A stretch of 64,000 nucleotides of DNA from Salinimicrobium terrae DSM 17865 (GCF_000424665.1 NZ_AUKI01000017.1:124001-188000), one strand, 5' to 3'. Positions 26,206 to 35,426 are shown, counted from the first letter of the stretch. The notes: generated from the letters alone by a model not told the origin. A program made the numbers and translations.

Positions 26206-26241
26206 AAAAAAGACCCTGCAAGTCTGCTGCAGGGTCTTTTA
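26206..26241. terminator. Bidirectional terminator between scoB and the convergent DUF6616 gene
   Basis: AGACCCTGCA (26211-26220) and TGCAGGGTCT (26228-26237) form a perfect 10-bp stem with a 7-base loop, flanked by an A-run on the left and a T-run on the right. Its arm resembles the REP-like word AGACCTGCA, so terminator and repeat may share an origin. Confidence 0.85.
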
Positions 26242-26264
26242 CATTTTACTTCTGAACGAAGATT

Positions 26265-26627
26265 TTAATCCAGAATAGAAGTAGAATTTTTCTCTAAATT
26301 CACCAGAAAATCAATTGCCTCATTAAATGGGATGATCTTCCCTCTGGAGTTCACTTGGGAAAAGTACTTGTGCCAACCGGCTTCTTCAATTCCTTTCTCT
26401 AATTCTTCTACCGCTTCCAGGGAGGGAAGTTTCCATATCGCGAAATATCTGTAATCACTTCTATGAGGAGTGTGTTCATCATTCAATGCCCAACCCAGAT
26501 TTTCCAATCCCGCACGACTCATTTCCTGTATTCCGTCCTTAACTTTGTTCATATAAGAACGCCGGTCTTCTTTTGAAAGATCCATCCATTCCTTGGTTAC
26601 ATTCCATTGTTCAACGTATAAGTACAT
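26265..26627 (-). CDS. Small conserved hypothetical protein (DUF6616-like)
   Basis: A 120-residue soluble protein: MYLYVEQWNVTKEWMDL start, a central HTPHRSDYRYFAIWKLPS segment near 53-70, and a helix EAVEELEKGIEEAGWHKYF near 73-91. The size and the order of strands and helices recall dimeric alpha-beta barrel proteins of the EthD/ABM kind, but no catalytic residue is certain. I think it belongs to DUF6616, from memory. It faces scoB tail to tail across a shared terminator. Confidence 0.7.
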   Translation of the reverse strand: MYLYVEQWNVTKEWMDLSKEDRRSYMNKVKDGIQEMSRAGLENLGWALNDEHTPHRSDYRYFAIWKLPSLEAVEELEKGIEEAGWHKYFSQVNSRGKIIPFNEAIDFLVNLEKNSTSILD

Positions 26628-26735
26628 AATTCTCTTATTAAATTACACAAACACGAGTCTCAAAAATGGTATTTTAGAGATCTCTTTCTTAAATATACTA
26701 AAAGTTTGGAAGGCAGTAGGATAAATAACAGTTCC

Positions 26736-27467
26736 TTAAGTAATCTCTATGTGCATGATCTCGTGATCTTCAAGAAGTGGCTCTTGTCTTAGTCTAAGGA
26801 TGACCTGGGCTATAGCTACCACGTCCCTCTCACAGTACGAAACAATCCTGTCAACATTTCCTTCCTCATAGAAGACTTTGCAGACTTCACTTCCATCAAT
26901 ATCCTCTTTTGGTGAAGGTATACCGAGAACATTGCAGAGTAATTTTAAAGAAGTATAGTGCTTGTAATCTCCAAACTTCCATAACTCTAAGGTGTCAAGG
27001 TGAGGAACTTCCCACGGCCTTTTCCCAAAAAGATTCAGCTTGTTTGGAAGTTCTATGTTGTGGATGAGCATTCTTCTCGCGATGTATGGAAAATCAAATT
27101 CTTTCCCGTTATGCGCACACAGCAGGTGTTGAGGCCCTCCAAAATGGCTTTCCAGAAGGGATTTAAAAGCTATAAGCAGCTCTTTTTCTTCTCCACAAAA
27201 AGTAGTCGTCCTGAATGTCCTCTTCTCTCCCTGAAAAGCAAAATATCCTACCGAAATACAGATGATCTTTCCGAACTCTGCCCAAATCCCCGCCCGGTCA
27301 TAGAATTCTTCGGGAGTAAATTCTTCCTTGCGTTGATATTGAGATTTTGCTGCCCATAATTTCTGCTTCTCTTCAGAAAGTTCGGCAAAAGTGGCATTTT
27401 CGGGAACTGTTTCAATGTCGAGGAACAGCAGATTGCGTAATGCGATTTTCTTGATCATGTGCTTCAA
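26736..27467 (-). CDS. Predicted 3'-5' exonuclease, DnaQ-like (PolB-associated type)
   Basis: A 243-residue nuclease with RNase H-like fold motifs: LFLDIETVPE near 14-23 (ExoI, Asp and Glu), LLCAHNGKEFDFPYIARR near 115-132 (ExoII, Asp), and YCERDVVAIAQ near 212-222 (ExoIII). These are the metal-binding acidic residues of DEDD exonucleases, of the stand-alone PolB-like exonuclease group. It overlaps the upstream serine hydrolase by up to 56 bases; the internal ATG at 27458 (MIKKIALRN) still overlaps and is equally plausible. It is the last gene of a five-gene minus-strand unit. Confidence 0.87.
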   Translation of the reverse strand: MKHMIKKIALRNLLFLDIETVPENATFAELSEEKQKLWAAKSQYQRKEEFTPEEFYDRAGIWAEFGKIICISVGYFAFQGEKRTFRTTTFCGEEKELLIAFKSLLESHFGGPQHLLCAHNGKEFDFPYIARRMLIHNIELPNKLNLFGKRPWEVPHLDTLELWKFGDYKHYTSLKLLCNVLGIPSPKEDIDGSEVCKVFYEEGNVDRIVSYCERDVVAIAQVILRLRQEPLLEDHEIMHIEIT

Positions 27468-28596
27468 GAGTTTTTAACACCTCCTCAAGATAAACATAAA
27501 AATCATTTGGATGTTCTTTGTCATCGGGAACTTCACCTCCTTCTTGCCCCAGCCGCACAATAATTACATCTTTCTGCGGAAGTACAATTACATATTGGCC
27601 CAGAATTCCGCGGAAGTAAAACACTTCCTGCCCCTTAAAATCCTTCAGCCAAATTCCCAATCCGTAATGAGGATAATCCTCCAGTTGCGGCCGAATTGAT
27701 TGGGCCACATAAGCTGAATCAAGCAGCTGTTTCCCTTGCCATTTTCCGAAGTTATTGTATAGCTTCCCGAAACGGGCAAAGTCCCGGGCATTAGAGGCGA
27801 TGCAGCAAAAGGCTTTTTCCATGCCGCTTTCCTCACTGTCCAGCTGCCAGAAGGCATCCTCTTTCATGCCCATAGGTTTCCAGAAGCTCTCGCTCATATA
27901 TTCCGAAACATTCTTTCCCGTCGCTTTTTCCAGAACCATCGCCAGGAGCTGGGTGTTGCCACTCAGATATTTAAACTCTTCCCCCGGCTCCTTTACAACT
28001 TCAAGATCCATGATCATTTCGCGTATATCATCATCGAGATAAGCTTTGATCGTCATCGAAAATGGATTGTAGTAGCTTTCGTCCCAGTTAAGGCCGGAGA
28101 ACATGGAGACGAGGTGGCGCAAAGTCAGCCGTTCATCAAACTGCGGAAAAAAATCTGCCACAGCCTGATCCAGGTTTTCTATATGACCTTCAGCAATAGC
28201 TTTTCCAAGTAGAGCTGCCACGAAACTCTTTGCCATTGAAAAGGAATTGGTGTGCGAAGTGGAGCCATAACCTTCAGAATAGCTTTCATACCAAATGCTG
28301 TCATTTTTAATAATCAAAAAAGCCACTGTTCCTGCCTCTTCGTTCTTTTCCTGAAGTGCTTCTGTAAGCGAAAGTTTGTTGTAGTTCTTATGCTGTGGCC
28401 AGGGTTGTGGCTGTCCGGCTTCAATTTTTCGGTTGTCGAAAAACCTGTGGTCATCTATATGAGCACTAAGGTGCCCTTGCAGATAGCTGGACTGGATCCC
28501 TTTGAAAATATAGTCAAAGTTGAAAAGAAATGCAACCCCCACGAATAGGATCAAAAAAAGAAACGTTCCAAAAATGGCTTTTTTGAGACCTCTCAT
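27412..28596 (-). CDS. Serine hydrolase of the beta-lactamase/6-aminohexanoate-dimer hydrolase type
   Basis: A 394-residue protein with one N-terminal membrane helix (about 8-26, FGTFLFLILFVGVAF) followed by a class C beta-lactamase-like domain. The nucleophile motif SxxK is SMAK (near 143-146 in SFSMAKSFVAALLG); a Tyr-containing KYLSGN stands in the second motif near 212-217; the C-terminal strand motif appears as YFRGILGQY. Likely an inner-membrane-anchored periplasmic esterase or amidase; the substrate is unknown. It overlaps ogt by 4 bases and the exonuclease gene more extensively. Confidence 0.87.
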   Translation of the reverse strand: MRGLKKAIFGTFLFLILFVGVAFLFNFDYIFKGIQSSYLQGHLSAHIDDHRFFDNRKIEAGQPQPWPQHKNYNKLSLTEALQEKNEEAGTVAFLIIKNDSIWYESYSEGYGSTSHTNSFSMAKSFVAALLGKAIAEGHIENLDQAVADFFPQFDERLTLRHLVSMFSGLNWDESYYNPFSMTIKAYLDDDIREMIMDLEVVKEPGEEFKYLSGNTQLLAMVLEKATGKNVSEYMSESFWKPMGMKEDAFWQLDSEESGMEKAFCCIASNARDFARFGKLYNNFGKWQGKQLLDSAYVAQSIRPQLEDYPHYGLGIWLKDFKGQEVFYFRGILGQYVIVLPQKDVIIVRLGQEGGEVPDDKEHPNDFYVYLEEVLKTLEAHDQENRITQSAVPRH

Positions 28597-29069
28597 TGAA
28601 ACAGGCTTTGTTGTTTGTGAGGCTGTTCATGGTCGAGCAGCCATTTTTTTCGCCATAATCCGCCGGCATATCCGGTAAGATTTCCGTTGCTTCCAATAAC
28701 CCTATGACAGGGAATAATTATCCAAAGCGGATTCTTTCCATTAGCTGCTGCCACAGCCCGTATCGCGAGTGGATCTCCGAGATTTTTTGCCAGATCCATG
28801 TATGAAACTGTTTTTCCATAGGGAATGTTTTGCAGTGCCTGCCAAACTCTCTTCTGAAATTCTGTTCCCTGGGGATTTAATTTTAAGTCGAACTCCTTCC
28901 GTTCTCCTGAAAAATACTGCTGCAGCTGTTCGATTGCTTCCTGAAGTTCCGGTGCTGAGGAGGTAGAGGACTCGGCTGCTTCTTCAGTAAGAAGTAATTT
29001 AGAGATCCCACTTTTATCCCCCTCTAAAATGGCATTTCCAAGAGGAGTTTTAAGGAAAGTTCTATTCAT
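28593..29069 (-). CDS. ogt: Methylated-DNA--protein-cysteine methyltransferase
   Basis: Suicide enzyme that repairs O6-methylguanine. The active-site motif IIPCHRVIG is present near residue 120, with the asparagine-hinge and GNLTGYAGGLWRK tail of the family. I use the start at 29069 (MNRTFLKTPLGNAILEG, 158 residues), which overlaps the upstream stop by 8 bases; the frame itself opens at 29087. Ada-type N-terminal domain is absent. Confidence 0.95.
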   Translation of the reverse strand: MNRTFLKTPLGNAILEGDKSGISKLLLTEEAAESSTSSAPELQEAIEQLQQYFSGERKEFDLKLNPQGTEFQKRVWQALQNIPYGKTVSYMDLAKNLGDPLAIRAVAAANGKNPLWIIIPCHRVIGSNGNLTGYAGGLWRKKWLLDHEQPHKQQSLFQ

Positions 29070-30153
29070 TACTTTTTTCCTTGTCACCCGGTTGATCCTG
29101 CTTTAAAAGTCCCAATTTCTTGGCTCTTTTTTCCCAGTTCTCCCGCGCCAGTACCTGCATATTCTGGACGTTGTCACTTTCATCCATAATCTCCAGTCCC
29201 ATAAGAGTTTCAATAATGTCTTCCATGGTAACAAGACCTATTGTGTTTCCATAATGATCAACTACCATTGCAAGATGTGTTCTCTCCTGAATGAACCTGT
29301 CAAAAAGTTGTGGGATGGGTGTTTCCTCAGGAGTCATAAGAATTTCTCTTTTTAAGATTTTTAGAGGCTCAGGTCCTTTCTGATCCAGCATTTCTTCAAG
29401 GATATCATCTTTTAAAACGAAGCCCGTAATGTCATTCACCTGTTTGTCATAGACCGGGATGCGGGAAAATCTAAGGTTACGGTGCTGGCTGTGAAATTTT
29501 TCAATGCTGGTGTTTTCGTCTTCTGTTATGGCGACGGAAAAAGGGGTCATCACGTCTTTGGCTTTTACTTTTTTGAAAATTAGCATGTTCTTGATGACCG
29601 TAGTTTCCTGCTCTTCGAAAACTCCTTCTTCTTCGGCTACATCGGTTATTGCGATGAATTCTTCCCTGCTCATGGAGCTTACATGAGCCGATTTTCCAAT
29701 AAGTCGCGTGGTGAGCATCATAAGCCATAGAATGCCGGTGTACTTCAGCGGAAAAACAAACGCTTTAAGCGATTGTGCCGTAAAGTTCCCCAAACTTTTC
29801 CAGTAGGTGGCCCCTATTGTTTTCGGTATTATTTCAGAAATAATTAAAATTGCAAGAGTCATAACTACCGAAACGATCCCAACTGCATTACCGCCGTCAC
29901 CAAACACCTTCTCTGCCTGTACTCCCACCAGAATGGCCCCAACTGTGTGAGCTATGGTATTTATGCTTAGGATAGCGACTAGGGGTTTGTCAACGTCCTG
30001 CTTAAATTTCGTCAGGGTGTGAGCATAAGCTTTGCCCTCCCTTATTTTGATCTTCAAATGAGATGGGGTAAAACTAAGAAAGGCTGCCTCTAAAATCGAG
30101 CACATGAAGGAAAAAAAAATGGCCAGTACGGCATATAAAATGAGTAATTCCAT
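29062..30153 (-). CDS. CNNM/CBS-domain membrane protein (hemolysin C family)
   Basis: A 363-residue protein: N-terminal DUF21/CNNM membrane domain with about four helices (residues 1-150), then a CBS pair (about 195-320, with VKAKDVMTPFSVAI and TIGLVTMEDIIETLMG). No CorC_HlyC domain follows, so it is shorter than GldE and CorC relatives. Family members are linked to Mg or Co ion efflux; GldE in gliding is related, but this copy is not next to gld genes. It lies between lplA and ogt in one operon. Confidence 0.88.
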   Translation of the reverse strand: MELLILYAVLAIFFSFMCSILEAAFLSFTPSHLKIKIREGKAYAHTLTKFKQDVDKPLVAILSINTIAHTVGAILVGVQAEKVFGDGGNAVGIVSVVMTLAILIISEIIPKTIGATYWKSLGNFTAQSLKAFVFPLKYTGILWLMMLTTRLIGKSAHVSSMSREEFIAITDVAEEEGVFEEQETTVIKNMLIFKKVKAKDVMTPFSVAITEDENTSIEKFHSQHRNLRFSRIPVYDKQVNDITGFVLKDDILEEMLDQKGPEPLKILKREILMTPEETPIPQLFDRFIQERTHLAMVVDHYGNTIGLVTMEDIIETLMGLEIMDESDNVQNMQVLARENWEKRAKKLGLLKQDQPGDKEKSNE

Positions 30154-30178
30154 TCGGGTCTTTAGGTTTCAAAGATGT

Positions 30179-31159
30179 TTAAAACATGATCGCGACAAGA
30201 TCATCTTCTGTAATTTTACTGAAATATTCTTTAAGGTTGAATTGGGACAGTTTTTCCCTTATCATTTTTTCTTCATGACGGGTATTCTTCAGCGCCTGTT
30301 CAATTGGACCAATATCCTTGAGGTGAAAAAAGTCACCGGTGATCTTTACCTCCTGGATGATTCCATTTGTAACATTCATGTTCATTTCAACGGTTCCGCC
30401 CGGCGTACGCGCACCCTGCCTGAAGTTGTAGTCTGGGGAATAGCCGAAGTTCCATTCCCAGGTGCTGTATTTTTCATCCCTTATTTTTTGAATTGTCGCC
30501 AGGTCCTTTTCGGTAAATTCATACATACGGGCATCTGCAAAAGTGGAGGTGATATGGTCCATCACCCGGTCTGTGAATTCATCGAGTGTGATCTTTTTGG
30601 GCAGGTGGTCGCTGATATTGGTTACCCGGTTGGGTACAGATTTCACTCCCCGATCCTTGTACTTCAAAGGATTAATCTTTAAAGCGCCACTTATATCTTT
30701 CATTTCTGAAGAAAACAAAAGTGTACCGTGGTGTAAAACCTTGTTTTTAAAGACATGTTCTGCATTACCAGAAAATTTTTTACCGTTGATAGTGAGATCA
30801 TTTCGGCCTTCAAATTTTGCATCCACTCCAAGCTGTTTAAGAACCTCAATAATTGGTTTGGTGTAGCGTTCAAAATCGATCATCTCATAGCTGTCGCCGG
30901 TTCGGGTAAATGAAAAGTTGAGATTTCCCAAATCATGATAAACTGCACCGCCGCCAGACAAGCGCCTAACAACTTTAATTCCTCGTTCTTTTACGTACTC
31001 ATGGTTAATCTCTGCCTGGGTGTTCTGATGTTTTCCTACTATGATTGCATTATCGTTTCGCCATAGCATAAAACAATCTTCTTCAATATGTTTGAAAATA
31101 TATTCGTCTGTCGCGATATTAAAATAAGGATCTGTAGAATGATGTTTTATGCAAAGCAT
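30179..31159 (-). CDS. lplA: Lipoate--protein ligase
   Basis: Activates free lipoate with ATP and attaches it to lysines of 2-oxoacid dehydrogenase and glycine cleavage proteins. From 31159 (MLCIKHHSTDPYFN) it has 326 residues, with RRLSGGGAVYHDLGNLNFSF near 68-87 and KKFSGNAEH near 133-141, the conserved lysine region of the catalytic domain, plus a C-terminal accessory domain. The longer frame to 31237 is rejected because a TATTTTTG box at 31178-31185 falls inside it. Confidence 0.93.
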   Translation of the reverse strand: MLCIKHHSTDPYFNIATDEYIFKHIEEDCFMLWRNDNAIIVGKHQNTQAEINHEYVKERGIKVVRRLSGGGAVYHDLGNLNFSFTRTGDSYEMIDFERYTKPIIEVLKQLGVDAKFEGRNDLTINGKKFSGNAEHVFKNKVLHHGTLLFSSEMKDISGALKINPLKYKDRGVKSVPNRVTNISDHLPKKITLDEFTDRVMDHITSTFADARMYEFTEKDLATIQKIRDEKYSTWEWNFGYSPDYNFRQGARTPGGTVEMNMNVTNGIIQEVKITGDFFHLKDIGPIEQALKNTRHEEKMIREKLSQFNLKEYFSKITEDDLVAIMF

Positions 31160-31177
31160 GTTCTGGTCTATTTCTCT

Positions 31178-31185
31178 CAAAAATA
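31178..31185 (-). promoter_or_regulatory. -7 box for the lplA operon
   Basis: TATTTTTG on the minus strand, 18 bases before the ATG at 31159. It probably drives lplA and the four genes that follow closely. Confidence 0.6.
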
Positions 31186-31256
31186 ATAAAGCCAAACCGG
31201 AAACTTCCCAAAAGAGAATTAATTCTGCATTTTTCAATAGATAAACTGAAAAGATT

Positions 31257-31285
31257 AGGCGCGATCAATCCTATTAACCGCGCCT
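31257..31285 (-). terminator. Terminator at the end of the glycosyltransferase operon
   Basis: AGGCGCG (31257-31263) and CGCGCCT (31279-31285) form a perfect 7-bp GC-rich stem with a 15-base loop. On the minus strand a weak T-tract (AATCTTTTC) follows. It separates the ten-gene operon from lplA. Confidence 0.65.
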
Positions 31286-31309
31286 TTTCCTATTAACATT
31301 CTTTCCCGT

Positions 31310-32107
31310 CTATTCTTTACTGGTTTTCTTATCTACCTCCTCTTTCCAATCCTTGCCCACTGCCGATAGATATTCCGAATAGTTCCAGGTGTCAAGGCTG
31401 GAGTGAAGGTCAGGATCTTTTTGAGCGACATAAGTTTCATCTTCGGGCGTTGCGGTAACTTTGAGTCCGCAGCTTTGGAGCATGGAGATAATTCCCTGGT
31501 GGTTTGGAGCCCACCAGTTGGTAGGATCTCCTGCAAGTTTGTGCTCAATAAATGCCATTTTTGGCCAGGCGTTTTCTTTCATGATCTCCCGCTTGTGGAA
31601 TTCGACATCTTCCGGAATTTCCATTTCCTCCTGTCCCGGCAAGGAAAGCGTTTGGAAGACCATCATTTTTTTGACCTTTTGAGAGAGTATATCCATGGCA
31701 AGCATAGGATATCGCAAGTGATAAAAAACTCCCATGAACCACACCAGGTCAAACTGTTCTTCGGTATGGGCAAGATCGTAAACCTGCATTTGCTTAAATC
31801 TTATTTTGTCATCTAACTCAAATTCTTTGGCGGCCCATTTTGCCTGTCTCAGGTAATGTTCGTCAAGATCTATGGCCAGCACCTCTGCGCCACGTTTTGC
31901 TAGTTCCAAAGAGTAAAAGCCGGCGTTGCAGCCTATATCAAGCACCTTCCAGCCTTCAAGATCTTTGGGGATAGCATCTTTGATCTTTTCCCATTTAAAT
32001 TTCGGAAAATCCCCAAGAAAATGATCGGGTGCGGTTTGGGTGCCGTCGGGTAGGTGGATATTATGAAACCAGGGTTCCAATTCTTTTATTTCTTGTTGGG
32101 TAGACAT
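31310..32107 (-). CDS. SAM-dependent methyltransferase of the glycosyltransferase-associated type (TIGR04290-like)
   Basis: A 265-residue class I methyltransferase with motif I VLDIGCNAGFYSLELAKRG near 54-72 and the acidic motif AIDLDEHY near 78-85. The N-terminus (WFHNIHLPDGTQT) and the CmoB-like middle match a family that I recall being encoded beside glycosyltransferases (TIGR04290). The acceptor is probably a sugar hydroxyl of the operon product, but this is inference. It is the last gene of the operon, 5 bases after the CgeB-like gene. Confidence 0.83.
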   Translation of the reverse strand: MSTQQEIKELEPWFHNIHLPDGTQTAPDHFLGDFPKFKWEKIKDAIPKDLEGWKVLDIGCNAGFYSLELAKRGAEVLAIDLDEHYLRQAKWAAKEFELDDKIRFKQMQVYDLAHTEEQFDLVWFMGVFYHLRYPMLAMDILSQKVKKMMVFQTLSLPGQEEMEIPEDVEFHKREIMKENAWPKMAFIEHKLAGDPTNWWAPNHQGIISMLQSCGLKVTATPEDETYVAQKDPDLHSSLDTWNYSEYLSAVGKDWKEEVDKKTSKE

Positions 32108-32112
32108 AAATT

Positions 32113-33189
32113 TTATACCTTTTCTGAAGGTTTGAGTACCTCCTTTACGTAATTAATCAATTCTTTCGCTCTTGCACGTGCCGTGTGATATTTTAGAACT
32201 TTTTGCCGTGCATTTTCGCCTATCTGCTTTCTCTCCTCTTCAGAAATGCTTCGGAAGTATTCTTCCGCTTCTTCGCTGTTGCGGGCAATTAGAATTTCCT
32301 TTTCCTGCTCGAAAATACTGTGGATCCCATCCCAATAATCTGAAATAATCGGTACCCCGCAGGCGGCGGCTTCAAAAAGTCTGACGCTCGGGGAATAGCC
32401 GGCTTTGATCATATCTTCCCGGGTCACGTTTAGTGTGAACTCCTGAGAGTTGTAAAAATCCCGGTGTTCAGCCGGAGGCAGGTGATCTATTCGCTCCACG
32501 TTTTGGGACCAGGGAAAATCTTCGGGATATTGAGGACCTGCCACTACAAATTTTTCAGAAGGGAATTGTGCTGCCGGTTTATTCAGTAGTTCCTGTACTG
32601 TGGGTTGCCTGTCATCACTGTAAGTGCCGAGGTAGCCCATTTTCCATTTTTTTTCCCGGTCTTCAGGATAATAGAGATCGGGATCAACAGAGCAATAAAG
32701 GGCTCTTGCCATTGGGGAACCGTAGTGGTTTTCCAGATGCCGGAGAATGGGACCTCCCGAAAATGACAAATACATGTCATATTTCGGGATAATTTCAGGA
32801 TCCAGGTATTCGTAATCTTTTCTTTCAAGTTTCGCCAAAGTAACCGGAGTATCGATATCGTAAAAAGCGGTTACTCCGTTGGCTGTTTCTATCGCCCAGT
32901 TTCCAACTTCCACGCCTTGCTGCACATAAGAGCCAACGATCACCACATCGGCCGCTTCTACTTCTTCTTTATAATCAGATTTCAGCTCTTCATTGGTTTT
33001 GTAAAGGCCAACCCGACAAAAATCGGGATTGGGCATATCACGATGTGGAGCGTACCACGGCACATCTTTCTCCAGGAACAGGATATCATGTCCCAGCGCC
33101 TTGAGCTCCTTAAGAAGCGCCCGATACGTTGTGGCATGGCCGTTTCCCCAGGATGAAGTAACCGAAAGTCCTATAATTACAAATTTCAT
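32113..33189 (-). CDS. CgeB-like glycosyltransferase, paralogue 1
   Basis: A 358-residue GT-B fold protein. The N-terminal domain starts FVIIGLSVTSSWGNGHATTYR, and the C-terminal nucleotide-sugar domain has AGYSPSVRLFEAAACGVPII near 266-285 and DYWDGIHSIFEQEKEIL after it, the CgeB / Glyco_trans_1_2 pattern. The donor and acceptor are unknown. It is one of three tandem related transferases, with the closest similarity to the gene at 33193-34293 (DYWxGI...F E.GKEIL). Gap of 3 bases to that gene. Confidence 0.85.
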   Translation of the reverse strand: MKFVIIGLSVTSSWGNGHATTYRALLKELKALGHDILFLEKDVPWYAPHRDMPNPDFCRVGLYKTNEELKSDYKEEVEAADVVIVGSYVQQGVEVGNWAIETANGVTAFYDIDTPVTLAKLERKDYEYLDPEIIPKYDMYLSFSGGPILRHLENHYGSPMARALYCSVDPDLYYPEDREKKWKMGYLGTYSDDRQPTVQELLNKPAAQFPSEKFVVAGPQYPEDFPWSQNVERIDHLPPAEHRDFYNSQEFTLNVTREDMIKAGYSPSVRLFEAAACGVPIISDYWDGIHSIFEQEKEILIARNSEEAEEYFRSISEEERKQIGENARQKVLKYHTARARAKELINYVKEVLKPSEKV

Positions 33190-33192
33190 TAT

Positions 33193-34293
33193 TTAGTGTT
33201 TTTGTTCTTCAGGTTGAAGTTTTTCAGAAATAACCGACTCCAGCAATTCTGCACGGTGTTCGTATGTGTGTTCAGCTAAAACTTTTTCATAAGCGGCTTT
33301 TCCTATTTTTTCGGCTTTTTCCGAAGTAAGGCCGGTAAGGATCATTTGTACTTCTTCGCCGCTGTTGGCAACCAGGATTTCTTTTCCGGGTTCAAAAAAG
33401 GTTTCAATTCCTTCCCAATAATCTGTGATTAAACAAGCTCCGGCACCGGCGGCCTCAAATACGCGGGTGGCAGGAGAGAAACCATATTTTGCCATACTGT
33501 CCCGGCTTATATTCAGAACGGCTTTGGGCGTGCAGTTAAAGGCGTTGTGATCTTTGGTGTAGACGTGCCCAAGATAATCTATGTTTTTAGGCATCTTTTT
33601 ATCCCCCCAGCCGCTGCCTCCCAGGAGAAACTTATCATCGGGAAGGGTTTGTGCCGGCTTGATGAAAAATTCTTCTACTCGTTTTTCGCGGTCGGGGAGA
33701 CGGTTACCTAAAAATGCCAGAGTGCCGTCGAATTTTGAATTTGGATCTACAGGAAAATGTGTGTCTGTATCTAAAGCGTTATAAATGGGAACACATCTTT
33801 TTGCGCCATTTCGTTCGTAGGCATCAATGACTGGTTGGCCGCCGCCATAGGTAAGGACGAAATCGTATTTTGGCACCAGTGCATTAAACGGATCTGAAGG
33901 ATCGGACTCAATACGATCCAAGGTTGCCGGCGCATCAACATCCCAAAAGATGATGAGGTTGTCCTCCTTCTTTAACTGTACTACAGCATCTTCAAGAAAA
34001 TCATCAAAAGCGCCAACACCGCTGGCTTTAATAATAACATCTGCTTCTGATGCTTCCCGGAGCAGCCCCTGTAGGGTTACTTTATCTTCAGGATAAACTT
34101 TTACGGTGCACCATTCGGGATCTTCTATGTCCCTATGTTCCTGTCTCCCGTAAATATCGGGTTCGTAAAATGTCACTTCATGCCCCATTTTGTGTAGAGC
34201 CTTAACAATTCCACGATAATATGTAGCCGCCCCGTTCCAATAAGCAGATACTATACTGGATCCAAAAAAGGCGATTTTCAGGTTTCTTTTCAT
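33193..34293 (-). CDS. CgeB-like glycosyltransferase, paralogue 2
   Basis: A 366-residue GT-B glycosyltransferase beginning KIAFFGSSIVSAYWNGAATYY, with the C-terminal donor-binding region YGFSPATRVFEAAGAGACLI and DYWEGIETFFEPGKEIL. It is clearly paralogous to 32113-33189 in both halves, so tandem duplication is likely. It overlaps the preceding transferase gene by 4 bases. Confidence 0.86.
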   Translation of the reverse strand: MKRNLKIAFFGSSIVSAYWNGAATYYRGIVKALHKMGHEVTFYEPDIYGRQEHRDIEDPEWCTVKVYPEDKVTLQGLLREASEADVIIKASGVGAFDDFLEDAVVQLKKEDNLIIFWDVDAPATLDRIESDPSDPFNALVPKYDFVLTYGGGQPVIDAYERNGAKRCVPIYNALDTDTHFPVDPNSKFDGTLAFLGNRLPDREKRVEEFFIKPAQTLPDDKFLLGGSGWGDKKMPKNIDYLGHVYTKDHNAFNCTPKAVLNISRDSMAKYGFSPATRVFEAAGAGACLITDYWEGIETFFEPGKEILVANSGEEVQMILTGLTSEKAEKIGKAAYEKVLAEHTYEHRAELLESVISEKLQPEEQKH

Positions 34294-35426
34294 GCTTCCT
34301 GGTTTTTGTGGTTGATAGGAAAGATCTTGTCTTGGGGCAGGCCAAGCTCCTGTAATATTCCCTCAAGAGCATTGACTCTGTGGGCACAGGTGTGTTTTTC
34401 AAGGATGGTCTTGCGGCCGTTTTTTGAAAGACTTCGGGCAAGCTGTGCACTTTTAATTACTTCAGCAAGCTTATAGCCCATGTCATTTCCATCTTTAGCG
34501 ATTAAGTAATCTTCTCCCGGTGTGAATAAATTTTCTGCATCATCCCAGGGAGAGCAAATTAATGGAATGCCGCAGGATAATGCTTCAAATGGCCGGATAG
34601 TAGGGATTCCCGGCAACATTTCCACATATGGCCGTCGTGGCACATGTACTGTAACTTTATATTTGGCAAAAACCTCCGGCACTTTGTAATTTGGAAGCCA
34701 TCCGCCGTATTCGATCCCGGCATCTTCCAGTGCTTTCCTGGCTTTTTCGGGATAACGTACGCCGTAAACTTTTGCCTTCAGCTTTAGTTCTTTTATGGGT
34801 TCAATAAGAAACTCCATGAGTTCCTCGGTTCTTTCCCCATCGCCCCAGTTTCCTATCCACACAAGGTCTCCTTCTTTCTCTTCATCTCTGTTCGGACTAA
34901 AGAAATCGGCATCGGCAGCTTCGTGCCACGTCCAGACTTTATCTACCCATTTTCTCTCCTCATAGATCTTCTCAATCACATCACCAAAGACAAGTGCGCC
35001 ATCAAAGTGTGAGAAATCAAATTTTTTCATCTCTTTTTCTGCTGAAACAGCACGGTGATGGGTATCGTGAAAGAGCAGTTTAAAACCGAATTTTTCTTTC
35101 TGCTTTCCTATTTCGGTGATAAAATTGGGCTCATTCCATTCGTGCACGAGCACAAGGTCGGCCTTACCAAGTATATTTTGATAGTTCAGTTTTTTCTCGG
35201 GATTGTAAAACTGCGGATTCAGTGACGGATAATACTGCCGGAATTCATCCAGCCGCTCGGCACCGTGATCCTTCAGCAGGTTCTTGAGGCTCCAGCCACC
35301 TTCGGGTTCATAGACATCAACGTCGTGCCCCCGCTTTTGAAGTTCCTTTACAGTTCCCCTCAAAAAATGCGCATTCCCATGATTCCAGTCGGAATAAAGA
35401 GAATGGTAAAACATCACTATTTTCAT
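34290..35426 (-). CDS. Glycosyltransferase, GT-B fold (CgeB-related), paralogue 3
   Basis: A 378-residue protein beginning MKIVMFYHSLYSDWNHGNAHF and with the C-terminal region EMLPGIPTIRPFEALSCGIP then DDAENLFTPGEDYLIAKDG. It shares overall design with the next two genes but is more distant. The N-terminal HGN/A motif recurs in all three. It overlaps both neighbours by 4 bases, so translation of the transferases is likely coupled. Confidence 0.85.
   Translation of the reverse strand: MKIVMFYHSLYSDWNHGNAHFLRGTVKELQKRGHDVDVYEPEGGWSLKNLLKDHGAERLDEFRQYYPSLNPQFYNPEKKLNYQNILGKADLVLVHEWNEPNFITEIGKQKEKFGFKLLFHDTHHRAVSAEKEMKKFDFSHFDGALVFGDVIEKIYEERKWVDKVWTWHEAADADFFSPNRDEEKEGDLVWIGNWGDGERTEELMEFLIEPIKELKLKAKVYGVRYPEKARKALEDAGIEYGGWLPNYKVPEVFAKYKVTVHVPRRPYVEMLPGIPTIRPFEALSCGIPLICSPWDDAENLFTPGEDYLIAKDGNDMGYKLAEVIKSAQLARSLSKNGRKTILEKHTCAHRVNALEGILQELGLPQDKIFPINHKNQEA

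Noticed and set aside
31178-31237. Longer N-terminus of lplA (start at 31237)
   Set aside because: It would place the start upstream of the TATTTTTG box, and the added residues have no similarity to lipoate ligase N-termini.
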